DNA from: JAEUIE01 sp046350055 | GTDB lineage: Bacteria > Planctomycetota > Planctomycetia > Gemmatales > HRBIN36 | Length of the DNA stretch: 64,000 nucleotides | Direction of reading: 5' to 3' | Assembly: GCA_046350055.1 (NCBI GenBank) | Contig: JAXMBC010000001.1 | Coordinates: 2,914,001 to 2,978,000 of the forward strand | In this document: one piece after another, positions 14,318 to 24,312 of the stretch | Layout of the letters: every line of letters starts with the position of its first letter | How positions within the stretch are numbered: position 1 is the first letter of the stretch | The notes under the pieces: model-generated | What the model was told of the DNA's origin: nothing | Seen by the model: the letters and a program-made list of their open reading frames with translations, nothing else | Database searches by the model: none | Translations under genes and position numbers: made by a program

Positions 14318-16936
14318 TTACCGCTGGCCGGTCTTGGTGGTCTGTTTGCGAAGCAGTTCGACGGCAGCATTTAGCTGACGATCAACAAAGGTCTTCTTGG
14401 TTTCCGCCTTGGGATTATCGCGGCGGGGGATCATTTCGTTCTTGGTGAGGTGCTCATCCAGTTCGGCCCGTTCGGTGGGGCTAAGCTTGATGGTGTATTC
14501 GGGTGGCGGCTTGACGCCCCAGTCGTCCTCATCCTTGGAATTGGGGTACTTGTTCAAGTTTTTGCCGGAGGGGCCATAGAAGGCAGCCATGGTGATCTTG
14601 ATGGCACCGGCGTGGCCGCCGAGGTCCATCTGGCGAATCTGCTGGACGCTGCCTTTGCCGAAGCTGCGTTCACCCATGACGATGCCCCGTTCATGGTCCT
14701 GGATGCAGGCGGAGACGATCTCGCTGGCACTGGCGGAGCCGCCATTGACCAGTACCACCATGGGGATGTCGAGAATCTTGAAGCCACGGGTGGAGGTCTT
14801 CACTTCCTGGGCACGGCGGACATCGCGAGGCTTGACCGAGACGATGATGCCATCATCCACGAACATGTCGCAGATTTCCTTGGCAGCGTCAAGCAGGCCA
14901 CCCGGATTGTATCGCAGGTCGAGCACCAGGCCGTTCATGCCCTTCTTCTGATAGGTGGTCAGTACGTCTTTCAGGTCGCGGGCCGTCTTGCCGGCAAACT
15001 GGCTCAGGCGGACGTAGACGATCTTGCGTTCCTTGTCGAGGTAGTAGTCCCACGAATCGTCGGGCAGGCGGGTGACACCGAAGACGGTTTCGCCCTGAAT
15101 CTTGCTGCGGACCAGTTCCACATTCATGACCTTGGGGCCGTCAGCTTCTTCCCGTTCGATCTGCAGGGTGACCTTGGTGTTGGCCTTGCCAAGGATCTTC
15201 TTGACCACATCGGTGGTGGAAAGACCCTTGGTGTCGGTTACTGACGTCTTGGGTAGTGGGTTGCCATCCGGATCAAAGTCGTTGATGATCTTCAGGATGA
15301 GATCGCCTGCCTTGATCTGCGCCCGGTAAGCGGGGCTGTTGAGGATCGGGGTGGCGACTTTGACGACATCGCGCTGGAAATCCTTGCGAATCTGGATGCC
15401 CACGCCGATGAAGTCCTTCATGTTGCGTTCGAGTTCGGCCAGCTCATCAGCATTGAACCAGACGGTGTGCCGATCGAGATTGGTGAGCATGTATTTCAGG
15501 GCGCGGTCAAGGCCTTTCTCGTTGCGGATGGCATCGCGGTTACCCAGGGCGATGCGGGCATCGACGAGGAGGTCCTTGATGTCGTTTTCTTCCACGGACT
15601 TGAACTGTTCGAGCCGGGTCTTCATCTCGGCGGGTATCTTTTCATCTGCCCAGCGATAGAGACCCTTGACGGCATGCACAGCCATTTCGTCGAACTTGAC
15701 GGGCTTGACGTAGTAGTCGCGGGTGAAACGCATCACACGGAGGATGTTGTCCGCGAATTTCTCGGCTGCATCCTTGCTGATTTTCAGTTCGGCCATGTTG
15801 GCATCGTGGGCAGCCACCAGATCGGCACTGCTCAGCTTGCCATCGATGAACTCGAGGTACTTCTTGCGGAGCTTGCGTTCTGATTCCTGGCGTGGTGTCT
15901 GTTCGAGGAAGGCCATGCCTTCCTTCACCACGGATTCGTTGAGCTTGTCGGCAGCGGCTTTGGCAGCAAAGGTCTTGCTGCGTTCGATGGCCTTTTCCAG
16001 GCCGGGAGCGTTGAGAGCGATGGTGAAGTGGAGCGACTTGCCGAAGGCGGCAGGGAACAGGCCGATGGTATCCTGCACATTGATTCGCTTGAGGTACTCT
16101 TCCTGGAAATAGCGAGTCACCTCGTCTATGGTGATCTGCCCGTCGGCATCGTTGCCGTCTTTTTCCTTTTCATTCAGGCCGTCAGCCTTGCCTTCAAAAG
16201 CTTCGCTGAGGATGGTGTAGAAAGCATCCTTGCCATTGAGCGTGGGGGCGGCATACAGGCCACTGGTGCAGGAGAGAACGACGCGGCCCTTCATGGTGGC
16301 TTCGAGTTCGTCGTCGTCATCAGGCTGGGCAGCGCCCTTCTTCTTGCCACCGGTGAATTCGAGGAAGCGGTTGTCGAGGCCGTCTTCGGCGCCGACCTTG
16401 GGGCTGGCCAGGTAGCCACGGAAATTCACGTCGAGCAGTACAGCTACCTTGCCGGTCTTGAGCTTGTCGAGTTCGGCTTCGATCTCGGCGGCAGCGATGG
16501 CAGTCTTGTTGCGGGTATCCATCTTCGAATCGGCAGCCAGGTAGCAGGTGGCTTTATCCAGGGGAGCGCCGGAGCCTGCCCAGTAGATGAGCACGCGGTC
16601 GTCTTCCTTCGCGCTGCTGACGGCCCACTTGAGGGCGTTCAGGATATTGTCACGGGTGGCCCGTTCGAACGGTGTCTTGTCGGTGCCGGGAGACTTGCTG
16701 ACGAGCAGCCTGGTATTCTCCGGCGTGTAGATGCGGCTGTTGACCCCGGTGGTGAGCAGCGTGTAGAAGCTGGCGGCATTCTGGTCGAGATACGGACGCG
16801 ACTGGATCTGATCGTCGTCGTACTTTCCGATGCCGATGACGACGGCGTAGGTCTTGCCGTCGGCCCAGAGGGGCAACGTGGTAAACGAGAGCAACAGGAG
16901 GGAAACCACGGATGTACAGATTCGACGTAGTGACAT
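14318..16936 (-). CDS. Pseudo-caspase / PDZ / S41 protease fusion
   Basis: Residues 1-25 are a signal peptide. Residues about 28-310 have the caspase (C14) fold layout: KTYAVVIGIGKYDDD, VLIYWAGSGA, VAVLLDVNFRGY and the acidic DADGQITIDEVTRYF loop. The canonical catalytic His (SGHG) is Ser122 and the canonical Cys (DACHSG) is Asn171, so this domain should be inactive. From about 470 on, it is a C-terminal processing protease: PDZ near 510-610, then LDLRYNPGGLLDAAKEICD, SASASEIVSA and SFGKGSVQQ. The likely catalytic dyad Ser736/Lys761, 25 apart as in Tsp, is intact. Cell-envelope location is inferred. The start has AAAGGG 8 bases upstream. Confidence 0.88.
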   Translation of the reverse strand: MSLRRICTSVVSLLLLSFTTLPLWADGKTYAVVIGIGKYDDDQIQSRPYLDQNAASFYTLLTTGVNSRIYTPENTRLLVSKSPGTDKTPFERATRDNILNALKWAVSSAKEDDRVLIYWAGSGAPLDKATCYLAADSKMDTRNKTAIAAAEIEAELDKLKTGKVAVLLDVNFRGYLASPKVGAEDGLDNRFLEFTGGKKKGAAQPDDDDELEATMKGRVVLSCTSGLYAAPTLNGKDAFYTILSEAFEGKADGLNEKEKDGNDADGQITIDEVTRYFQEEYLKRINVQDTIGLFPAAFGKSLHFTIALNAPGLEKAIERSKTFAAKAAADKLNESVVKEGMAFLEQTPRQESERKLRKKYLEFIDGKLSSADLVAAHDANMAELKISKDAAEKFADNILRVMRFTRDYYVKPVKFDEMAVHAVKGLYRWADEKIPAEMKTRLEQFKSVEENDIKDLLVDARIALGNRDAIRNEKGLDRALKYMLTNLDRHTVWFNADELAELERNMKDFIGVGIQIRKDFQRDVVKVATPILNSPAYRAQIKAGDLILKIINDFDPDGNPLPKTSVTDTKGLSTTDVVKKILGKANTKVTLQIEREEADGPKVMNVELVRSKIQGETVFGVTRLPDDSWDYYLDKERKIVYVRLSQFAGKTARDLKDVLTTYQKKGMNGLVLDLRYNPGGLLDAAKEICDMFVDDGIIVSVKPRDVRRAQEVKTSTRGFKILDIPMVVLVNGGSASASEIVSACIQDHERGIVMGERSFGKGSVQQIRQMDLGGHAGAIKITMAAFYGPSGKNLNKYPNSKDEDDWGVKPPPEYTIKLSPTERAELDEHLTKNEMIPRRDNPKAETKKTFVDRQLNAAVELLRKQTTKTGQR

Positions 16937-17110
16937 AACAAGCGCCCTTTCGGCAGACTGCCACAGGGGGAGACAGACTCTCCCTGAGATGATCTGTTAC
17001 TGTGCTACTGCATTCTTCGGCAGACAACAAGGTCAAGTTCTGGATTCATGGCCCGTCTCATGGCGAATTCATCGGCACCGGCTTGACGATCGGCCTGGAG
17101 ATGAAACGAA

Positions 17111-17137
17111 CTGCCCTCTCCAGTTCAGAGAGGGCAG
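17111..17137. terminator. Hairpin at the end of the secretion operon
   Basis: CTGCCCTCTC-CAGTTCA-GAGAGGGCAG, a perfect 10-bp stem. On the minus strand it follows the giant GspK-like gene and is succeeded by TTCGTTTCAT. Confidence 0.6.
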
Positions 17138-17155
17138 CAAGAAAGGGTGCATGAT

Positions 17156-20100
17156 TTATTTGAGCTGCGACCAGTGCAGCACGGTCGGTGGCAGGGGCAA
17201 GGGCCGAACAGTCAGGATGCCGTTATGGTTCAGGGTGAGCCTGAGCCGGATGAATGGCGGCGAGGCCGCTGTATCCTGCTGGATAATCTCGCCCACTTCC
17301 GTTCCGGCATTGCTCTGAACAATGACAAGCCTGCCGACACTGGTATCGGTGGCAAACGGGAAGGTGACAGGATTCGGTGCCACCGTGTTCGGGTCGATAT
17401 TCACCTGCCAGATGCCGGGCAGATAGGCGGTGTTGCCTGGCATGTTGGTAACGCTGCCATTGTCGCGATTGTAGAGCACGCCGGTGGGCGGATAGACATT
17501 GTCGCGATTCAGGCTGATAACCGCTCCGGAAGGATAGGTCTCGGTACGGGGATCGAGCGAGGGGAAGAGCGACTTGTTCGAGAACAAGGCGACGCTCGCT
17601 GTGTTGTCGTGGATCGACCAGGCCTGCATCCAGTGGTCGATGGTGGTGCGGTCGACGACAGCAAAGAAGCGATGGCGGACGTTCTTGCCCTGGATCTGGC
17701 CGACCTCGGCACCGAAGCCGTTGATCTCATCCCATTCAAAGAAGCCAATGGTGATCCAGACCGAGAAGGTGTTGCTGCGGACGGTGTGGTTGTTCCACAG
17801 CTTGCTGAGCATTTCGAAGCGGCGGTAGGGATGATCCTCGCCGGGGTTGCCTACTTCGAACAGGGTACGGAGCAGGCGATCGTAGGTATCATCGCCTGTA
17901 TCGCCGGGAGCGCCAGCGAGTGGGGGAACACCGCCAGCTTCCTGGTAGCGGTCGCTGAGGAGGGTGTTACCGATGCCCTGGGTGGGAATCGTCTGGTTGC
18001 CCAGGATATCGCCGGTGCCCATACCTTGCAGGGGTCGGTCTGCCCCCACACCATTGACACCGGTGCTGCCAATCAAGGTCGGTGTCGCGGTGTAGTAAGC
18101 AGGCTGACGCTGTTGATTGAGGCGACGGAAGACGCGATCAGTCAACTGCTCGGGATAGGCAGCAGGGCCTGTGAAGGAGTTGATAGTCTGGGGGTCAACA
18201 AGTGCCCGGAAGGAATCGAAGTCCCAGATGCTGTTGAGGTTCATCTTGCCAATCTGACGCCCACCGATGAAGGGGTAGTCGATGGTCATGGGCAGGGTGC
18301 CACCCGCCGGTGGGATGGTGGCAGCAGCAGGCTCTTCATAGATGACCGTACGTATGCGGTTGTTGACGCGATCGATGTCGAGCACCAGGGCACGACGTTC
18401 GAAGTTAGTCCCCCGGAGAACGACCAGGTCACCATCCGTTGAGGTTGGATTGGCATTCAAATTGGCGGGGAGCAGCAGTGATGCATCCGAAGTCAGCTTT
18501 ACCAACGCGCCGTTGGTGGTGATCTGCACATTGTTTTGCAGTGCGGGCAGAGCATCACCGGTGGCGGTGGCCACGTTGTCGAGCTGAATCCAGCGGGAGC
18601 CATCGGCCAGCAGTGGACCGACGTTATTGACAGTATTGGAGTTGCCAAAGGCGTTCACACCAGAAGTAAAGCGATACTGGCCGGCGTCGATGCCAGGGTT
18701 ACGCACAGCGGTGCTTTCGAGCAATCGGTAGATGCGGCTGGTGGAAGCGGCAGCAGGATTCAGCGTGCTGACTCCCGCCTTGTACCACGGTGCATAGTGA
18801 GCGAAGGGCACCAGGATCTGCACCTGGACGGCGGCGAGGTAGTTGCCATTTGCCGTCGAGTTGCACTGGAAGCTGGAGTAATCGGCGGCCACATTGGTCA
18901 CTACCACCGATTCCGCCCAGGTAACGGGAGGAGCAGCGACAGGGTACTGGGTGTAGACAATGCGTACCACATCGTTCACCTTGAGTTTCCACGGGATGCC
19001 GTTGTACGATCCGAGGAAGCTGCCCACACCGGCGCCAGGATAGGTACGAAGACCGGGAGTCAGCGTGACACTGGGCGGAACAGTGATGGGCGCAGTAGGT
19101 GGAAGGTTGACGGTTACCGTGGCCCACCGATTGAACTGTTGAGTGAGTTCATGCGGCTTGAAGGCGCTCACGTGCAACAGTTCCGCCGGACTGACTGGCG
19201 GACGATCCAGATGGACGAGCCAATCAAATGGAGTCTTGAGCGTGTTATAAGGAGCAGCAATCGGGGAGAAATAACCGGGGTTCACTGGCGGAGCTGGTGG
19301 CACCGTCGTGGGGTAGTTGGCTTCCACAGCGTTATGACGCAGGAAGGTGTGCTGCGGCTGGTTCTGCAGCGGAGTAAGCGGAGCCGTATTGGTGATGAGA
19401 CGGTTAGGACGCTGTTCCTGCCAGGTAGACTCGATGGGTGTCGTGTCTTCCGCAGGATTGTTGCCTGTGTAGGTCACATGATTGATGGCTGAATAGGGTT
19501 GCTGCTTGCCGACCGACTTGCGCTGATCCACGGGTGTCGGCATACGCATTCCGTTATTGTCCTTGGCGACGGCATCCTGGAAGCGGAGATTGTCAACATA
19601 GTCGATGGTGATGTAGGGATTAAAGGGCGTACCAGGGTTGGTTGCTTCTGCACCAAACAACACCGTCGTGCCAGCGGGGGTGGGCGGCACTGGGTTGTGT
19701 GGCAGATAGGGATTGGCCAGACGCTGCAGCAGGATGGTCTGACGCGTGGTTCTGCTGTCAGTCAGGGGAGAGGTATGGCTCAGCCGTTCCGTGACCCGCA
19801 TGCCAGCAGCGGAGTACTGCTGCGAGGGGAAGTTCAAGGGATTATCAGGCATGACGGCGCCCGTCGTGGCTCCGTCCGGTGCCTGGGGATTCATGGGATT
19901 AACGGCATCGGTTGGCCCGACCATGTAGAAGCCGGGATTGGCATAGGGCCCTGCCACATTCGTGGTGCCGTTGCCATAGTTGTTGCCTGACGGTGCGACA
20001 ACATCTGCAGTGTTCAGCGGGATGACATTGGTTTTGTTGTTGGCTGTATCGTTGGGATAGCCCATGGTGTTGTTGAAATTACGCAGATTGGTCGCGTTGG

Positions 20101-22759
20101 TATGAGGGGTAATGATCAGACGATAGACAGGTGTGCCACCGACGGTGAAACGGGCATTGGCACCATCCACCCAGGGGCCGAACCCAGCATCTTCGAGCGG
20201 GTTGTAGAGTTCCACCCAGTGATTGATGTCGTAGTCGGTGGTGGCCTGGGTGTTCATCGCGTCAGCCTGATTGTTGACTGCTTCGAGGTAGACCTCGTTG
20301 ATGAGCAGGCGTGGCAGTTCGGTGCCCCAGACGACTTTGTCTGCAGAGGGGGTGGGGTCAGAAGGGCCACCGTCATGCACGGTGAGCCAGGTGCTGTAAT
20401 CATCGTTGTCGATGTAGTCAACGATGTTGACAGCCAACTGTGTCAGCCAGCGAAGGTTGATGGGGTTATTGGGATTGGCATCGGGCTGGGGATGTGTGAT
20501 GGCGATGAGGTTGTTGAGAATCTCCATGGCCATCTTCTGGCGGGCCTGGAGAGCGATCTTGTACTGGGCCAGTACGACGGGATTGGCAATCTGAAGTGCC
20601 TGAGTGGGATCAGGGTTGCCACCGGCATTGGGGGGAGGTGGCGGATAGTCGGGCAGTTGGCGGGCGAGGTCGATGCGGTTCTTGCTGCCGAAGATGGACC
20701 GCCAGTTGTAGTTAGTGTTGCCGGAGAATTCCGTCACGGCAGCAGGCGGGATAGGCATGCCGGGAGGCAAACCACGCGAGGTACCAGTGGGTACGGGGTA
20801 GGCGCCGGCGGCAGTGGGCAGGGCAAAGTCGCCCGTGGTTTCATTGTACCAGGGAGCGATGCCACGTACGCTGCTGTCGCTGCTCCACATGGTCATCTGC
20901 CAGCGCTGCTGCGGAGTCAGGAAGGCGCTGGGGGCCAGGCGGCGGACATCGCTGTTGATTTTGTCGGCACCGGCATCGCTGGCACGATAGAGGGCCTGTT
21001 GATTCTCGATGCCAAAGGTACGCTGCTGGGCGTTGATGGCTCCATTGGCAGCCTGGGAATCGGTATTGGCCAGTACACTCGTTGGAGCGTATGGCGACCA
21101 GAAGAGTGAGCTGCAGTTGAAGGCATTGAACGGGGCAGCGAAGCCGGTGGCTCGTACCCATTCCTGCGGTGCACCGGAGTTGAACCCGGCGGTGTAGGCA
21201 TAGATGGGGAAGCGGCCAAAGGTAGGAGTAGTCGCGGGCAGGGCGGCATCGCCGGTGAGCAGCCAGGGGTTCGAGGGGTTGTAGGCATAAATGCCCGCTT
21301 CGGTGCTGCCATCGAAGTTATAGAGCGAGTAGAACGGGGCAGGCCGCAGGATGGGCAGATACCCGGTTGGCGCGGAAGGGGCGACACCCTGGGCATTGGC
21401 CACGGGGTCCTGATCGGGAGAGTAGCCACCGGTGCCACGGATGACATTGTAGCCCACCTGGGCGGGGTTGTTGTTGCCTGCCTTCAGGCTCTGCAGATCG
21501 GTAGCGGTCATGCTCGTACCGGAAGACAGCCCCACGCGGCGTGGGTTGATTTCCGAAGGATGCATGCCATGGGCGGAGGTGTGGAAGGTGGATGCCGTCG
21601 CGCCGGTCTTGCCACGGAGATTGCCTGCCACCTGGAGATTGACGTTGCCATCGTTATCCTTGATGAAGATGGCAGCCATGGCCTTGATGCGTTTGTTGGT
21701 GGAATAGGGCAGGGTGGGGAAGCCGATGTCCATCCAGTAGCTGTCGTTATTGGCGAAGACGGGGTTGTTGGCTGCATCAAAGCCGACGAGGGTTTTGACT
21801 TCGGGGGGCAGGTTCTTGACGTCGCCGCCGAGGTCGCCGGGAGGAGGGAAGTTGGCGTTGACGATCTGTCCCGCGCTGCCGCGGAAAGGTGTAGGACGCA
21901 GGGAGAAGGCCTGCTTATCCATCAGGGCATTGATCGCGCGATCCATGATGATCTGGGCGCCTGATCCATTGGCTGCGCAGGTTATGACGGAATCAGCAGC
22001 TGGGGCGTAGGCTTCATTGGCACCTGGAGCAGGCAGATTGCCGATGACCAGCGGAGCCAGCGCTGGTCCCACCGTACGGGCGAGCCAGAAGTCAGAATGA
22101 CGCACGCCACTGGGGAAGACGAAGTTGCTGTAGGGGTTCAGGATGACATCGTGGTAGCGGATGAAGGCGCTGGTTGTGGTGTTGATCACCGGCACGCGGA
22201 ACTTGATTTCGCGAGCGAAGGACCGGGCCAGTGCCACGGGGCCGTGCGAGGTGTAGGTCGGGGCATTGGGCTGTCGCCAGTTGCCGGCCACGGCACCCAG
22301 GAAGGCGTTCTTGTGATCGGGGTAGGTGTAGGTCGGGTTCAGGCTGCCCTGCTGCTGTTCATTAAACGCGCGGCCGGCGTAGTTCAAGTAGTAATACTGA
22401 TCCATCCCGGTGAACTGGCTCGTGGCAGCATTCAGAATCAAGCCCGGCAGGCGGCCGGTGCCATTGAACTGCAGCACACCGTTGCGGCCGTAGAGGTTTT
22501 CCATCAGGCTGTGCGTGACCAGCGAGGAGGTCAGATTGCCGGTGGGGTAGATGACCTGCTGCATGACGAAGTTGAAGAGCAGATCGGGGTCGGGCAGCTT
22601 GACGGTTTCGCCCGCCTTCTGATCCTGGACCTTGCTGGTCTCCTGTTCGGAGAAGTAGACAAAGGCGACGCCGATGGAGGCGAAGAGCGTGATGAGGGCA
22701 AGCACCACCAGGAGGATGATGCCGCGTCGCGGCGCAGACTGACGGGACCGTAGTAACAT
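17156..22759 (-). CDS. Giant GspK/PilX-like pseudopilin
   Basis: The N-terminus SAPRRGIILLVVLALITLFASIG is a prepilin-type leader with hydrophobic helix. It lacks Glu at +5, as GspK tip pseudopilins do. At 1867 residues it is several times longer than ordinary GspK (about 320). The rest is Pro/Asn/Thr-rich and low in charge, with many short beta-prone segments, and no enzymatic motif was seen. VNIVDYIDNDDYSTWL near residue 780 resembles the GspK region before the calcium-binding domain (the D-x-D-D pattern); LLINEVYLEAVNNQ follows. It is last in a G-H-I-J-K order. The start has GAGG 6 bases upstream. Identity as GspK is inferred from leader, gene order and this motif. Confidence 0.75.
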   Translation of the reverse strand: MLLRSRQSAPRRGIILLVVLALITLFASIGVAFVYFSEQETSKVQDQKAGETVKLPDPDLLFNFVMQQVIYPTGNLTSSLVTHSLMENLYGRNGVLQFNGTGRLPGLILNAATSQFTGMDQYYYLNYAGRAFNEQQQGSLNPTYTYPDHKNAFLGAVAGNWRQPNAPTYTSHGPVALARSFAREIKFRVPVINTTTSAFIRYHDVILNPYSNFVFPSGVRHSDFWLARTVGPALAPLVIGNLPAPGANEAYAPAADSVITCAANGSGAQIIMDRAINALMDKQAFSLRPTPFRGSAGQIVNANFPPPGDLGGDVKNLPPEVKTLVGFDAANNPVFANNDSYWMDIGFPTLPYSTNKRIKAMAAIFIKDNDGNVNLQVAGNLRGKTGATASTFHTSAHGMHPSEINPRRVGLSSGTSMTATDLQSLKAGNNNPAQVGYNVIRGTGGYSPDQDPVANAQGVAPSAPTGYLPILRPAPFYSLYNFDGSTEAGIYAYNPSNPWLLTGDAALPATTPTFGRFPIYAYTAGFNSGAPQEWVRATGFAAPFNAFNCSSLFWSPYAPTSVLANTDSQAANGAINAQQRTFGIENQQALYRASDAGADKINSDVRRLAPSAFLTPQQRWQMTMWSSDSSVRGIAPWYNETTGDFALPTAAGAYPVPTGTSRGLPPGMPIPPAAVTEFSGNTNYNWRSIFGSKNRIDLARQLPDYPPPPPNAGGNPDPTQALQIANPVVLAQYKIALQARQKMAMEILNNLIAITHPQPDANPNNPINLRWLTQLAVNIVDYIDNDDYSTWLTVHDGGPSDPTPSADKVVWGTELPRLLINEVYLEAVNNQADAMNTQATTDYDINHWVELYNPLEDAGFGPWVDGANARFTVGGTPVYRLIITPHTNATNLRNFNNTMGYPNDTANNKTNVIPLNTADVVAPSGNNYGNGTTNVAGPYANPGFYMVGPTDAVNPMNPQAPDGATTGAVMPDNPLNFPSQQYSAAGMRVTERLSHTSPLTDSRTTRQTILLQRLANPYLPHNPVPPTPAGTTVLFGAEATNPGTPFNPYITIDYVDNLRFQDAVAKDNNGMRMPTPVDQRKSVGKQQPYSAINHVTYTGNNPAEDTTPIESTWQEQRPNRLITNTAPLTPLQNQPQHTFLRHNAVEANYPTTVPPAPPVNPGYFSPIAAPYNTLKTPFDWLVHLDRPPVSPAELLHVSAFKPHELTQQFNRWATVTVNLPPTAPITVPPSVTLTPGLRTYPGAGVGSFLGSYNGIPWKLKVNDVVRIVYTQYPVAAPPVTWAESVVVTNVAADYSSFQCNSTANGNYLAAVQVQILVPFAHYAPWYKAGVSTLNPAAASTSRIYRLLESTAVRNPGIDAGQYRFTSGVNAFGNSNTVNNVGPLLADGSRWIQLDNVATATGDALPALQNNVQITTNGALVKLTSDASLLLPANLNANPTSTDGDLVVLRGTNFERRALVLDIDRVNNRIRTVIYEEPAAATIPPAGGTLPMTIDYPFIGGRQIGKMNLNSIWDFDSFRALVDPQTINSFTGPAAYPEQLTDRVFRRLNQQRQPAYYTATPTLIGSTGVNGVGADRPLQGMGTGDILGNQTIPTQGIGNTLLSDRYQEAGGVPPLAGAPGDTGDDTYDRLLRTLFEVGNPGEDHPYRRFEMLSKLWNNHTVRSNTFSVWITIGFFEWDEINGFGAEVGQIQGKNVRHRFFAVVDRTTIDHWMQAWSIHDNTASVALFSNKSLFPSLDPRTETYPSGAVISLNRDNVYPPTGVLYNRDNGSVTNMPGNTAYLPGIWQVNIDPNTVAPNPVTFPFATDTSVGRLVIVQSNAGTEVGEIIQQDTAASPPFIRLRLTLNHNGILTVRPLPLPPTVLHWSQLK

Positions 22760-22841
22760 GACACACCTCGCTCAAACGGGGAAGCCTGCCGGGGCGGTGC
22801 CGCGTGCAAGACGCGGCGGATAAGCCGACAGGACTTCCGAA

Positions 22842-24251
22842 TTACATGTCCTGAATGATGGTAATCTGCCGCGTCTGCCGACTCTTCGGCTCAAAGACGC
22901 GGATAGTGATCTGGATCGAGTTAAACGGGAATGGGTGAGTAGCTGGCGTGGCAGCGGGGGTGAAGGTGTTGGTGCCAATGCCGCCATCGAACCGCTGGGT
23001 GCCGGTGTCAAAAACATCGGAAACGCCGACGTTATTGACCACACCGCCGAAGGCTGGTTGCAGATTGTCGTTGGGGTCGCCCGCGGCGGTGGGGCAGGGG
23101 TTCACACCGGTGGGGGCAGTCTGCACGGTGTCGCCGATATCGACATAAGCACCGCGGCCACTGCCGGGGCCACCACCGACTGCACCGAAAGGAATCTTGT
23201 AGGCGAAGGGATCGAAGACCTTCACATCGAAGCTGATGACATTAGTGAGGAGAATGTCGCTGCCTTCACGCAGACCGCCGACGGAAAGGACGCGGGTGGA
23301 GCGGACAGCCCGGGCATCGACGCGGCGCGCACGGTGCTGGACGTCGCTCATCGTGTTGTAGAAGACGCCGTTGCCGGGATCGAGGAAGCCACTGAGATCG
23401 TTTTCGACCCGGAACTGGTTGATGTTGGCATAAGTGGGATCGCCCAGCGGAGCGGTGCCATTGCTGAAGCGGCTGGGGACCAGCAGCCAGGCCTGACGGT
23501 AAAGGTTGAATGTCAGCACAGGGCCACCTGGAGTGCCCACAGCGGGCAGCAGAGAGGTTTCATCTGTCTGCAGGAAGTAGAGCATTTCCGCAGCCTGGCT
23601 GGTGTAAAGACCGTTGCTGATTGAATCGTAGCGGGAGCCGACGACACCGCCGTTGTCAGCAGCGGAGTTGAGCCGGGTCTTGCCGTAGAAGAACTTGTCA
23701 GGTTCGTTGCCTTCCAGGCGTGCGGTGAAGTGCAGCACATCGGAGGAACGGACGACATTGCCTAGAGCATCAAAAGCCAGCTGATCGCGGTAGCTGGGGC
23801 GGTTCGAGGTATCCTGTCCTTCGAAGAACATGGTTGCCCCGGCGGCACGATTGGCCCACTCTTCGACGGAGAAGAAGCCTTCACTGGGACTGACGAAGCG
23901 GTATGGAGCGAGCTGTCGCTGGAGCAGTGCTGCCTGAGTAGGGTTGAGTGTGCTGGCAGGTAAACCATCGATGCTCGGCATCGTCTTGCCGCTGGCGGTA
24001 CATTCGCTGAGTTTCTTGCTGCCTTCGAAATGGGGGGCTTGCAGATCGCGGCGGAGGATGTTGGCGACGGTACGGAGCCGCTGGTCGAGATCGGCGAGGG
24101 CCTTGTACTGGCCAAAGACTTCCAGACCCTTCACGAAGGCTTCCGAGAGGATGGCCATGATGAAGATGGAGAGAGCCAGGGCAATCAGCATTTCGACCAG
24201 GGTGAGGCCAGCCCGGCTGAGATGCCCGTGATTTCTGTTTCGGTATCGCAT
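22842..24251 (-). CDS. gspJ: GspJ-like pseudopilin
   Basis: The prepilin leader LSRAGLTLVEMLIALALSIFIM (Gly before the cut, Glu at +5) is followed by a helix and FGQYKALADLDQRLRTVANILRRDLQAPHFEG. This resembles the GspJ/PilW region that begins LQR...IxRDLxQ. At 469 residues it is about twice normal GspJ. The C-terminal part ends in SIQITIRVFEPKSRQTRQITI, as GspJ ends in a beta strand with Arg. Minor pseudopilins prime assembly of the periplasmic pseudopilus. It lies directly upstream of the GspK-like gene. The Shine-Dalgarno is weak (GAG). Confidence 0.78.
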   Translation of the reverse strand: MRYRNRNHGHLSRAGLTLVEMLIALALSIFIMAILSEAFVKGLEVFGQYKALADLDQRLRTVANILRRDLQAPHFEGSKKLSECTASGKTMPSIDGLPASTLNPTQAALLQRQLAPYRFVSPSEGFFSVEEWANRAAGATMFFEGQDTSNRPSYRDQLAFDALGNVVRSSDVLHFTARLEGNEPDKFFYGKTRLNSAADNGGVVGSRYDSISNGLYTSQAAEMLYFLQTDETSLLPAVGTPGGPVLTFNLYRQAWLLVPSRFSNGTAPLGDPTYANINQFRVENDLSGFLDPGNGVFYNTMSDVQHRARRVDARAVRSTRVLSVGGLREGSDILLTNVISFDVKVFDPFAYKIPFGAVGGGPGSGRGAYVDIGDTVQTAPTGVNPCPTAAGDPNDNLQPAFGGVVNNVGVSDVFDTGTQRFDGGIGTNTFTPAATPATHPFPFNSIQITIRVFEPKSRQTRQITIIQDM

Positions 24252-24281
24252 TGCAATTACTCGTGTGTCTCGAATGTCTGC

Positions 24282-24309
24282 CTTCTGGCTACTGGCTTCT
24301 TGCTACTGA
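24282..24309. repeat. 7-bp tandem repeat array (site 4)
   Basis: CTTCTGG, CTACTGG, CTTCTTG, CTACTGA in register, filling the gap between the gspJ-like and gspI-like genes. Confidence 0.75.
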
Positions 24310-24312
24310 CTG

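Noticed and set aside
17147..21109. Several long plus-strand frames opposite the giant GspK-like gene
   Set aside because: They lack start signals and family motifs and are explained by the GC-biased minus-strand coding sequence.
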